Assembly (NCBI GenBank): GCA_015231815.1 | Contig: JADGAW010000019.1 | Span: 1-18,958, forward strand | Direction: 5' to 3' | Source of the DNA: Nitrospinota bacterium | GTDB taxonomy: Bacteria > Nitrospinota_A > JADGAW01 | DNA: 18,958 bases | Shown here: positions 1-7,373 of the stretch, piece after piece | How the letters are laid out: each line of letters starts with the position of its first letter | How positions within the stretch are numbered: the stretch's first letter is position 1 | Notes under the pieces: model-generated | Told to the model about the DNA's origin: nothing | The model's database searches: none | The model's input: the letters and a program-made list of their open reading frames with translations, nothing else | Position numbers and translations under genes: made by a program

Positions 1-280
1 CAACGAGAGGAAGGGGCTTCAACCTACTTCTCTCATACGATTCAAACTGACTTAATCTTGAGCCTTCGAGCTTTTTAAAGGGACGGTTGTTTAGCTTCTC
101 AAGCAATCCCGCTATCGCCTCATTCAATTCTTCAAGGCTGAAGAACTTCCGGTTTCTCAGAGAAGCGAGTATCCACCGCTCAACAATCTGCACCGCAACC
201 TCAACCTTTGCCTTGTCCTTTGGTCTTCTTGCACGAGCGGGAATAACCGTCACTCCGTAATGTGAAGCCATATCCTTGTA
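1..280 (-). pseudogene. istA: IS21-family transposase IstA, internal fragment (truncated)
   Basis: The minus strand reads 93 codons without a stop, from position 280 down to the window edge. The translation contains stretches typical of the central to C-terminal part of IstA: HYGVTVIPARARRPKDKAKV, then VEVAVQIVERW, LNNRPFKKL and FESYERSRLKPLP. IstA is the DDE transposase of IS21 elements and normally works with the ATPase IstB. In family members this stretch follows a TYxDMASHYG-like sequence; here the match begins at the Tyr (278-280), and the codons just upstream are Gln and then a stop. The N-terminal half with the helix-turn-helix and the first catalytic Asp is therefore missing. The fragment is visibly richer in G+C (about half) than its surroundings, which suits an acquired element. 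It has no start codon, so it is not functional here. Whether the 3' part is intact left of the window cannot be seen. Confidence 0.87.
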
Positions 281-281
281 T

Positions 282-333
282 TGTCAACGGAAATTAATTT
301 TGACCCATTATCGGCAAATAAAATTGACCCACC
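282..333. mobile_element. IS21-type terminal sequence (solo end with two direct repeats)
   Basis: The segment starts TGTCAACGG and contains two copies of an A/T-rich block ending in TTGACCCA, at 292-307 and 316-331, with a 24-base period. A TG tip followed by repeated blocks of this kind is the usual architecture of IS21-family ends, which bind transposase at multiple sites. The tip (282) faces the istA fragment and the interior faces right. That is the opposite polarity to what the leftward istA fragment would need for its own upstream end. The remnant therefore probably comes from another copy or from a rearrangement. No partner end is visible in the window. Confidence 0.65.
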
Positions 334-343
334 TTTTTCTTTT

Positions 344-2326
344 TTACTCTTTCATTTTTTGTCTTAATCTATAACTTTCACCTCCTAACATAAAGATGTT
401 TGACTTATGTATAATTCTATCGACTATTGGGACAGCGAGATTTTCATTAATAAAGAATTCAACTAAATCACTATCGAGTTCCTCATCTTTAGCCATAAAC
501 CGGAGAATTTTGTAGGCAACCTCAAGAGGCATTGCCTTTTTATAAGGTCGGTCTGACGCAGTTAGCGCCTCAGCAATATCGGTAACAGCCATCATTTTCC
601 CTTCAAAAGGAATTTCATCTCCCTTAAGTCCAAGAGGATACCCTTTTCCATTAATAAACTCATGGTGAGCCCCGGCAAATTTAGGAACATTTTGCAGGTT
701 TTTTGTAAAGGGTATGCCACTTAACATTTTCAGGGAAACTGAAGCATGGTTTTGCATAATCTTTCGTTCTTCCTCAGTAATACTACCTTTTCGTATTGAA
801 AGATTTTTGAGTTCATCCTCATTTATATAAGGCAGGGTGTTACCTTCTTCATCTTCGTAGGTTAACTTACTGATGCTCTGCAACCTTTCAATTTTGTCAT
901 CATCCATAAACTCACCTGGTTTATTACAGCCAGTTACAAATGCTTTCATTTCAGTCAGTTCTTCAATTTTTGCAGTAATTTCTTCATCATGCTTTTGTAT
1001 TTCACTTTCAGAAGCATTGTCTTTAATCAATTGAACTTTTTTCTGTAACCCTTCATTTCTTGCCTTTTGAAGAAGATATTGAAATCTCAAATCAACGTAA
1101 TTAACCCGGTCAAAAATAGTTTGCAGCTTCGTTGCTTTCTCAACTATTTCCACTGGGGTAGTAACTTTGCCGATGTCATGCATCATGGCAGCAATATTCA
1201 GTTCATACAGGTGCTCTTCAGAAAAAGAAACATCTTTAAACGTGCCTTCAGTTTGTTCATTTAATGTTTTCGCCAACATTGTGGTCATATCGGCAACTCG
1301 TTTAATATGTCCACCTGTTACAGGAGACTTTTCATCAATCGCTGTAGCCATAACCTCAACAAACGATTCGAAGAGATTTTGCATCTCGTCGATAAGCTTC
1401 GTGTTGGTGAAAGAAACTGCCGCCTGAGAAGCAAGGGACTCTGTTAACTGTTCATAGTTTGAGGAAAAAGGAATGACTTCACCGCTTTTTTGATCAACTG
1501 AATTTAAAAGCTGTAATACGCCAATAACATCATTCTCATGATTTTTCATTGGCACAACCAACATTGATTTTGTTCTATAGCCAGTTGCTTTATCAAAGTT
1601 TTTGGGTCCTGTAAAGTCGAAAAGATCCGTTGTATAAACATCATCAATGTTTATAGACTCACCTTTCATAGCAACATAAGCAGAAACATTTGATTCTTTC
1701 ATCTCAACAGGAGGAAATCCTATTTCTTTCCCACTTGTACCTCCCATACGAATATTTAAAGATGCTGTCTGAACAATCTTAAAGTGAAGTTTATTATCTT
1801 TTAGGATGTAAAGAGTTCCCCCATCCGCATGGGTTAAGCTTCTTACTTCATCAACAATAAGCTCAAGAAGACATTCTATATTATGCTCACTGGAGAGAGC
1901 TCTTCCAATAGCAAAAAGCCTCTTATTTTCCTCAAGAGTTCTTGTTCTTTCCAAAACCCTACTAACAGAAAAAAGAACAGTATCTTTCAGGTTATTGTCT
2001 TTAACAAGATAATCGTTTGCCCCCATCTTTAACGATTCCATTGCAGCGGTAACATCTTTATCCCCTGTAAGCATGATAAGAGGGACATCATTTTTTGCTT
2101 CTCTGAGATCATTAAGCAAGGCATTACCGTCCATTACGGGCATATGCAAATCTGATATAACCAGTCGAATGTCCGGATTATCAGTAAGTAACGCTAAAGC
2201 CTCTTCCCCGTTTTCTGCTCCAAAAACATCATAGTTGTCAGATTTAAGGATCGCTAAGAGGATTTCCCTCGTTATGGCACTGTCTTCAACAACGAGAATT
2301 TTAACCTTCTCAATATTATTTTCCAT
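344..2326 (-). CDS. Response regulator with GAF and HD-GYP domains (c-di-GMP phosphodiesterase)
   Basis: This 660-residue protein has three parts. Residues 7-125 form a receiver with acidic pair E14/D15, phosphoacceptor D59, T87 and K109. Residues 140-310 look like a GAF sensor domain. Residues 318-640 form an HD-GYP domain, with H340, the metal-binding H383-D384 in MMHDIGK, H554-H555-E556 and the G562-Y563-P564 signature. HD-GYP enzymes hydrolyse cyclic di-GMP in the cytoplasm, so phosphorylation or a GAF ligand probably tunes c-di-GMP level, affecting motility or attachment. About 100 extra, partly coiled-coil residues lie between the HD and HHE motifs (roughly 400-515); a similar insertion is known in some regulator-type HD-GYP proteins. 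There are no membrane segments. The ribosome site before the ATG is weak. The gene ends only 10 bases from the IS21 end. It is divergent from the thymidylate-synthase-like gene and probably transcribed alone. The catalytic residues look complete. Confidence 0.95.
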   Translation of the reverse strand: MENNIEKVKILVVEDSAITREILLAILKSDNYDVFGAENGEEALALLTDNPDIRLVISDLHMPVMDGNALLNDLREAKNDVPLIMLTGDKDVTAAMESLKMGANDYLVKDNNLKDTVLFSVSRVLERTRTLEENKRLFAIGRALSSEHNIECLLELIVDEVRSLTHADGGTLYILKDNKLHFKIVQTASLNIRMGGTSGKEIGFPPVEMKESNVSAYVAMKGESINIDDVYTTDLFDFTGPKNFDKATGYRTKSMLVVPMKNHENDVIGVLQLLNSVDQKSGEVIPFSSNYEQLTESLASQAAVSFTNTKLIDEMQNLFESFVEVMATAIDEKSPVTGGHIKRVADMTTMLAKTLNEQTEGTFKDVSFSEEHLYELNIAAMMHDIGKVTTPVEIVEKATKLQTIFDRVNYVDLRFQYLLQKARNEGLQKKVQLIKDNASESEIQKHDEEITAKIEELTEMKAFVTGCNKPGEFMDDDKIERLQSISKLTYEDEEGNTLPYINEDELKNLSIRKGSITEEERKIMQNHASVSLKMLSGIPFTKNLQNVPKFAGAHHEFINGKGYPLGLKGDEIPFEGKMMAVTDIAEALTASDRPYKKAMPLEVAYKILRFMAKDEELDSDLVEFFINENLAVPIVDRIIHKSNIFMLGGESYRLRQKMKE

Positions 2327-2391
2327 AAAGCAAAACCAATTTTAGTAATAGATACCTCAGCTTCTAAGGAGAAGATTTTACCCGTATCGTC

Positions 2392-2421
2392 TATATAAAG
2401 GAAAGTTGAGAACGATTTCAA
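2392..2421 (-). promoter_or_regulatory. Candidate sigma70-type promoter of the HD-GYP gene
   Basis: On the minus strand a TTGAAA box (2416-2421) is followed after 18 bases by TATATA (2392-2397), about 65 bases before the start codon of the HD-GYP regulator. Both hexamers are close to consensus for an A/T-rich genome. This is pattern matching in a low-G+C background, so chance matches are possible. Confidence 0.4.
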
Positions 2422-2433
2422 GTATAATCGTTC
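2410..2433. promoter_or_regulatory. Inverted repeat, candidate operator between divergent genes
   Basis: GAACGATT (2410-2417) and AATCGTTC (2426-2433) form a perfect 8-bp inverted repeat with an 8-base centre. It lies midway between the HD-GYP gene and the plus-strand thymidylate-synthase-like gene. The repeat covers part of the candidate minus-strand -35 box (2416-2421) and overlaps a plus-strand TATAAT (2423-2428). That is the expected position for a dimeric repressor controlling both directions. It lacks a following T-run, so it is a poor terminator candidate. Confidence 0.5.
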
Positions 2434-2479
2434 AAAAACCTTAATATTACCATTCTTTTCTCTTAAAAATAAAGAAAAA

Positions 2480-3946
2480 ATGCTTCTTTTTAAACCCTTA
2501 TTTTTCAAGGACAAGCTAACACTAATCAATCCTGCCGGTAATATAGCGATTGTTACTTTATGGTCAAAAGTCTCATCGATTCATGAACGATTAAAAGAAA
2601 ACGGCGTTGACCTTTCGGAAAAATCTCCCATTGCAGTAATGGGAAACCTTTATGGTAACGGGTTTCGTCAGATGTTAAGAAACCTTCTTTATAATCCACA
2701 AATAAATCATTTAATTTTAATAGGTCAGGATTTATCTAACTCAAAGGAAGATATTTTTAATTTTTTTCAATACGGTACGGAAGATTTTACAGAAAACAAT
2801 ATTATTTACCGAAGAATTGTTAAAAGCAACAGGATTCTTGATACGCACATCTCTCGGGATTTATTTTCTGAAATTCCCAGACTCACCTATTGTGGACTTC
2901 CTCAGGCAGAAGGCTCAATGGTTCTTCTCAAGGAATGTTTGAAAAATAATAGTGTACCGAATGGTGACCTTAAAAGACTTGAGGTTCACCTTCCCAGAGT
3001 TGAAGTTTCCGTCAACCCCTCTAACCCGATAACTCACGTAATATCGGAGGATAGTCCTGTCAATGCCTGGAAAGAACTTGTTTTTCGACTTTATACCTTT
3101 GGCATTCCTGTTGAACTGAAGAAAGGAAAAAGAAAGGAGCTTCTAAACGTAAAGGTTACCGTAAATAACCCAAAAGAAGATTCTGAAAAAGAGTTGCAAG
3201 AAGTCGGATGCTCTTTGGAAAAATTTAAAAAATACCAAAAGGCAATTCTTGCAAAAGAAGTTCCCGATGGAATTGCCTACAGCTATGGGAATAGAATACG
3301 GGATTATTTCGGAGTGGATTTTATTAAAACTGCTATTGAGAGGTTAAAAAAGGATTTGCAGGACAGGCATACCTACTATGCCCTTTGGGATTCAAGAACT
3401 GATGTACTAAAAGGTTTACAGGAAGGTATTGGTTCAGCTCCCTGCCTGGTTTCACTTTTTTTCCGTTATTTTCAAAATAAACTTACTTTAACTGCAACCT
3501 TCAGAACCCATAACGGAATGGACGCATGGCTGGAAAACCTTTATGGTCTGATGGCAATACAGAAAGAAGTGGCTGATGCCATAGATCTTTCTTCTGAGGA
3601 AAGAGGAGCGATTACGGTTATAAGCCATTCTATTTCTTTAAATATGGACGACTTTGAACGTGGGAAGAAAGTTGCTCTCAACAAGAAGTTTTCTTTTAAA
3701 CATGATGAAAACGGGCAAATAGTTATTACCTCAGAAGATGATGAAATCGTTGCAGTGCATTCAAACAATCAGGGAATTCAGATAAAGGAATATCGAAGTA
3801 AAAAGGCAGAAAAGATTCAACACGACCTCTACCGGGACAATGCTATATCCGATATTAACCATGCAATGTATATCGGTAGCCAATTAACCCTTGCAGAAAT
3901 TGCAATAAAAAATAAAAGCTCTGTTGTTTCCTGCAAAAACTCCTAA
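2480..3946 (+). CDS. Thymidylate synthase-like protein with N-terminal MtrA-like domain
   Basis: This 488-residue cytosolic protein has two parts. Residues 12-130 (NPAGNIAIVTLWSK, SPIAVMGNLYGNG, NPQINHLILIGQD) resemble the subunit A fold of tetrahydromethanopterin S-methyltransferase, but no His stands where the cobalamin-ligand motif would be expected (S88 region). Residues 265-400 resemble thymidylate synthases of the methanogen type: AYSYGNRIRDYFGVD, YALWDSRTD, APCL with the presumed nucleophile C322, FRT with R342, and N353 in ENLYGL. The usual reaction transfers a one-carbon unit from a folate or pterin to dUMP. In the ISHS segment, the downstream His and Tyr that usually contact the nucleotide sugar appear to be S386 and N388, so a changed substrate is possible. 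Residues 400-450 are a divergent tail. The start is the first in-frame ATG, with a weak ribosome site. The fold assignment is firm; the exact substrate is not. It could be the organism's dTMP source or a relative with another role. Confidence 0.75.
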   Translation: MLLFKPLFFKDKLTLINPAGNIAIVTLWSKVSSIHERLKENGVDLSEKSPIAVMGNLYGNGFRQMLRNLLYNPQINHLILIGQDLSNSKEDIFNFFQYGTEDFTENNIIYRRIVKSNRILDTHISRDLFSEIPRLTYCGLPQAEGSMVLLKECLKNNSVPNGDLKRLEVHLPRVEVSVNPSNPITHVISEDSPVNAWKELVFRLYTFGIPVELKKGKRKELLNVKVTVNNPKEDSEKELQEVGCSLEKFKKYQKAILAKEVPDGIAYSYGNRIRDYFGVDFIKTAIERLKKDLQDRHTYYALWDSRTDVLKGLQEGIGSAPCLVSLFFRYFQNKLTLTATFRTHNGMDAWLENLYGLMAIQKEVADAIDLSSEERGAITVISHSISLNMDDFERGKKVALNKKFSFKHDENGQIVITSEDDEIVAVHSNNQGIQIKEYRSKKAEKIQHDLYRDNAISDINHAMYIGSQLTLAEIAIKNKSSVVSCKNS

Positions 3947-3978
3947 ATTAATTATAATGTAAGGAGAAAGGAGCAAAG

Positions 3979-5583
3979 ATGCATATACAAAATACAATAC
4001 TTATTGTTGATGATGTCAAGGCAAACATTCTTAGCCTGAAAACCTTACTTGAACTGGAAGGTTATAAAACCCTTTCAGCAACAAGCGGCAAAGAAGCTCT
4101 AAAAATTCTCCAGCTTGAATACGAAACAATTGACTTAATTCTTCTTGATGTCCAGATGCCGGAAATGGACGGCTTTGAAACTGCTGAATTAATTAAAAGC
4201 AGGGAAAAGACAAAAGAAATACCGATTCTTTTTGTTACCGCCTTTGAAAAAGAAAAATCAAGTTTATTGAGAGGTTTTACCATAGGAGCCTCAGATTACC
4301 TTACCAAACCAATTGATAATGATATTGTTTTAAGCCGGGTTGCGGTCTTTATTAAATTAAAGAATATGCAGGATGAGCTAAGGCAATTCGGAAAGCTGCT
4401 TGAGGAGAAGGTTGATGAAAGAACAAAAGAACTTTACGAAGCAAAAAAAATATCAGAACGGGCAAGTAGAGCAAAGTCAGAGTTTGTAGCAAATATCTCT
4501 CATGAAATAAGAACTCCTTTAAACTCAATTATTGGCTTTTCCGATATTCTTTTGGAAATGGTAAAAAAGAAGGAGTTTAATGCTACATTTGAGGAATATC
4601 TGACCATTATCAAGGAAAACGGTGATAACCTCTGTGAAGTGGTAAACAACGTTCTTGAAATATCCAAGATAGAGACAGGGAACTTTGAGGTAATACATGA
4701 ATCCTTTGACCTGAAAGGTATGGTTGAGAACCTCATTTCCCCCTATAAGATAAGAAGTTTCGATAAGAAAATCACTTTCCACTATTCCATTTCTCCTAAA
4801 ATAAAAGGATTTATTTCATCAGACAGTTTGAAAATACGTCAAATTCTTAATAATATCCTTGGAAATGCCATTAAGTTTACTCCTGAAAAGGGACGAGTTG
4901 ACCTCATAATTTCTCTGGAAGATGAACAGATACTTTTTACCATTTGCGATAACGGAATAGGAATTCCTCAGGAAAAACAAGAAAGTATATTTGAAATGTT
5001 CGAACAAATTGAAGGAAATGAAAGCACTAAATATCAGGGAACAGGTTTGGGTCTGGCTATTTCAAAAAAACTTGTAGAAGCACTAGGAGGAAAGATAACC
5101 GTTGACAGCACATTGGGTAAGGGAACATCATTTACCTTCTCAATTCCGTATGTTAGTGGTATAAAAAGAGTTGATTCCGTAATGACCGAAATTGCAGAAA
5201 TCAACAAAAAAAAGAATATCCTTATTGTTGAAGATCAGAAAGATAATATTACCCTGATTAAAAAGTTTCTGGAAAGAAGAGGGTTTGCTGTAGATATTGC
5301 CTATAACGGAAAAGAAGCAGTTGATATGGTGAGCAGAATTAGACCAGACCTTGTGCTTATGGATATTCAAATGCCCGTAATGAATGGAATTGAGGCTACA
5401 AAAATTCTCAGGACAAAAACTGAGGTAAAAGATTTGCCTATTATTGCCCTTTCTGCCTATGCTTTTGAAGAGAGTATTTCAGATGCGAAAAATGCCGGGA
5501 TGAATGATTATTTAACAAAACCCATTAATAAAGAAAAGCTTTTCCAAACAATGAACAAATTTTTGGAAGTTCAAACTGTTTAA
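3979..5583 (+). CDS. Cytosolic hybrid histidine kinase, REC-HisKA-HATPase-REC
   Basis: This 534-residue protein has four recognisable parts. A receiver spans residues 5-125 (D10/D11, phosphoacceptor D57, K110). A short coiled coil follows at 128-168. A HisKA domain has phosphorylated H175 in the FVANISHEIRTPLN box, and an ATP-binding domain spans 280-390 (N-box near N291, DNGIGIP at 324-330, GTGLGLA at 354-360). A second receiver occupies 412-530 (phosphoacceptor D462, K514). There is no transmembrane segment or PAS domain, so input probably arrives by phosphotransfer to the first receiver or by protein contact. The start is supported by a strong AGGAG at 3969-3973, five bases before the ATG. 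It opens a tight plus-strand run: the cupredoxin follows after 16 bases. Its natural targets could be the REC-PP2C protein at 6187 or the HD-GYP regulator; this is inferred from proximity only. Confidence 0.95.
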   Translation: MHIQNTILIVDDVKANILSLKTLLELEGYKTLSATSGKEALKILQLEYETIDLILLDVQMPEMDGFETAELIKSREKTKEIPILFVTAFEKEKSSLLRGFTIGASDYLTKPIDNDIVLSRVAVFIKLKNMQDELRQFGKLLEEKVDERTKELYEAKKISERASRAKSEFVANISHEIRTPLNSIIGFSDILLEMVKKKEFNATFEEYLTIIKENGDNLCEVVNNVLEISKIETGNFEVIHESFDLKGMVENLISPYKIRSFDKKITFHYSISPKIKGFISSDSLKIRQILNNILGNAIKFTPEKGRVDLIISLEDEQILFTICDNGIGIPQEKQESIFEMFEQIEGNESTKYQGTGLGLAISKKLVEALGGKITVDSTLGKGTSFTFSIPYVSGIKRVDSVMTEIAEINKKKNILIVEDQKDNITLIKKFLERRGFAVDIAYNGKEAVDMVSRIRPDLVLMDIQMPVMNGIEATKILRTKTEVKDLPIIALSAYAFEESISDAKNAGMNDYLTKPINKEKLFQTMNKFLEVQTV

Positions 5584-5599
5584 CGATTGAGAAATAGAT

Positions 5600-6175
5600 A
5601 TGAAAAGTTCATTATTGCTTATTACATTACTTTTAATTCCATCAATACTTTCAGCAGAATCCATTTCCGGTACCATTAACACTTCAAAATACACAAAGGA
5701 AAGCACCATTATTCTTTTTTTGGATGGAGTTGAAACACAACATGAGCAGAAACAAAGTATCGAAGTGAGAATAAACAGAAAAAACAGGACGTTCGACCCT
5801 AAGCTGTTAACGGTCATTAAAGGAACAACAGTAACATTTGTAAATGAAGATGAATTTTCCCACTCTGCCTTTTCCTTTTCTGAAACAAAAACATTTGAAT
5901 TTGGCATGGAAAACCCGGGCTCTTCGGGAAGTGTTACCTTTGATAAAACCGGAAGAGTGGATACTTTCTGCGCAATTCACCCACAAATGCATGCTGTAAT
6001 TTTTGTATTACCCAACATCTATTTTGCTCAAGCAGATAAAAACGGTAACTACACCATTAAGAACGTTGAGCAGGGAAAATATACCTTGAAAATATGGATA
6101 GAAGAAACAGAAACTCCAATAACGTTAAAGGAAGTAATCGTAAATGGTAAAGACCTACACCTGGATTTTAACTAA
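5600..6175 (+). CDS. Exported cupredoxin (type 1 copper protein) with carboxypeptidase-regulatory-like tail
   Basis: This 191-residue protein has a clear signal peptide: MKSS followed by a leucine/isoleucine-rich core, with likely cleavage after ILSA at about residue 19. Residues 60-138 form a plastocyanin-like fold with the complete type 1 copper ligand set: H88 in EFSHSAF, then C124, H127 and M130 in the C-x2-H-x2-M loop (CAIHPQM). Residues 140-190 (NGNYTIKNVEQGKYTLKIW) look like a small carboxypeptidase-regulatory-like beta domain, a pairing known in plastocyanin-type or 'methylamine utilization' annotated proteins. It should carry single electrons in the periplasm. Its place two genes before a MauG-like dihaem protein makes it a candidate electron donor or partner for that enzyme. 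It sits between two cytosolic signalling genes in the same transcription direction. The ribosome site is weak (GAGA), so translational coupling to the upstream gene is likely. Confidence 0.9.
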   Translation: MKSSLLLITLLLIPSILSAESISGTINTSKYTKESTIILFLDGVETQHEQKQSIEVRINRKNRTFDPKLLTVIKGTTVTFVNEDEFSHSAFSFSETKTFEFGMENPGSSGSVTFDKTGRVDTFCAIHPQMHAVIFVLPNIYFAQADKNGNYTIKNVEQGKYTLKIWIEETETPITLKEVIVNGKDLHLDFN

Positions 6176-6186
6176 AAACTGACTTC

Positions 6187-7371
6187 ATGGATCCTCTACA
6201 CCTTAAAAAAATTTCCATCCTTTATGTTGAAGATGAAGAGTCAATTAGGGAAAAGATGGAACATATTCTCCTGAAAAGAATTAAGAACCTTTACATGGCA
6301 GAAAATGGAAAAATTGGTTTGGAGCTCTTCATGAAACATTCCCCTGACATTATCATTACTGACATCAGAATGCCTATTATGAACGGCTTGGAAATGTCTG
6401 AAAAAATCCGAAGTATCAATAAAGAAATACCTATTGTAGTAACATCTGCCTTTAACGAGGAACGATACCTAATGCAGGCAATCAGTATCGGAATTAAGGA
6501 ATATATCAAAAAACCAATTCAACTCAAGGAACTGATTAAAACCATTACATCTCTCACCGAGACTATCCTGTTACGTAATGAACTTCATGAAGCTCAAATT
6601 GAATTAAAAAAACGCTACAACGACATGAAGGAAGAAATGGAAATGGCGGCAGCTTTTCAAAGGTCACTTCTTCCCTTAAAAAATGTTGCAAATAATTTCC
6701 CCGGAATAGATATTACCTTTTCCACTGAAGCATGCAGTGATGTTTCAGGAGATTTCCTTATTGTTGAAGAGTTGGAAAATAAACGACTGGCAATGATGAT
6801 CGTTGATGTCATGGGACATGGGGTCGGTGCAGGTCTGGTAACAATCGAGGCAAAAACTATTTTCGATGAGTTAAAACGACTTCATATCAGCCCTTCAGAA
6901 ACGTTAAAAGCCTTAAATGAAAGAGTTATTGATATTTCAGGTTTCAATCAGTTTTTCACCACATGCTATGCAGTCTTTGACCTCATTGAATCAACAATTA
7001 CCATTGCTTCTGCCGGTAGTGTCCCAATCATATATTATGACGCTGCGAGCAGTAAATCAAAGGTTTTGCCTATTGTAGGAACCCCAATTGGACTTTTTTC
7101 TAAAAAAGACTTTTATACAGAAGAAATTACTCTGGAGGTAAACAGCGGTGATATCTTTATTATGCAAACAGATGGCTATATTGAGGCACTGAACAAAGAA
7201 GAAGTCAGGTTTGACTCATTAACGGAACAAAATAGAATAAGAAAACATTTTAAGAAAAATAAAGCCAGCGATGATATCCTCAATGATATAAAAAAGGACG
7301 TCATAAAGCATCTCGGAAACGAAAATAGCTTTGATGATGATGTTTCCATAATTATTTTCAGGAAAGAATAA
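6187..7371 (+). CDS. Response regulator with PP2C/SpoIIE-type serine phosphatase output
   Basis: This 394-residue protein has a receiver at residues 8-125 (E15/D16 acidic pair, phosphoacceptor D59, T86, K109). A coiled-coil linker spans about 128-158 (IELKKRYNDMKEEMEMA, then the AAAFQRSLLP motif typical of RsbU-like proteins). A PP2C phosphatase domain covers 170-393. The metal-binding acidic residues are present: D185 and D189 in SDVSGD, D207 in DVMGHG, D329 in QTDGYIE, and the D383-D385 cluster in FDDDVS. Such enzymes dephosphorylate an STAS-domain anti-sigma antagonist, releasing a sigma factor or other partner. No STAS protein or anti-sigma kinase is encoded in the window, so the target lies elsewhere. 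It starts 11 bases after the cupredoxin gene with no clear Shine-Dalgarno, and ends two bases before the MauG-like gene, so coupled translation is likely. Confidence 0.93.
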   Translation: MDPLHLKKISILYVEDEESIREKMEHILLKRIKNLYMAENGKIGLELFMKHSPDIIITDIRMPIMNGLEMSEKIRSINKEIPIVVTSAFNEERYLMQAISIGIKEYIKKPIQLKELIKTITSLTETILLRNELHEAQIELKKRYNDMKEEMEMAAAFQRSLLPLKNVANNFPGIDITFSTEACSDVSGDFLIVEELENKRLAMMIVDVMGHGVGAGLVTIEAKTIFDELKRLHISPSETLKALNERVIDISGFNQFFTTCYAVFDLIESTITIASAGSVPIIYYDAASSKSKVLPIVGTPIGLFSKKDFYTEEITLEVNSGDIFIMQTDGYIEALNKEEVRFDSLTEQNRIRKHFKKNKASDDILNDIKKDVIKHLGNENSFDDDVSIIIFRKE

Positions 7372-7373
7372 CA

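Noticed and set aside
3953..3958. TATAAT upstream of the first hybrid kinase
   Set aside because: No acceptable -35 box lies 16-18 bases upstream; in an A/T-rich gap the hexamer alone is weak evidence.
5512..5907. 131-codon minus-strand open frame over the start of the cupredoxin gene
   Set aside because: The plus strand there encodes a signal peptide and a complete copper site; the antisense frame has no known motif.
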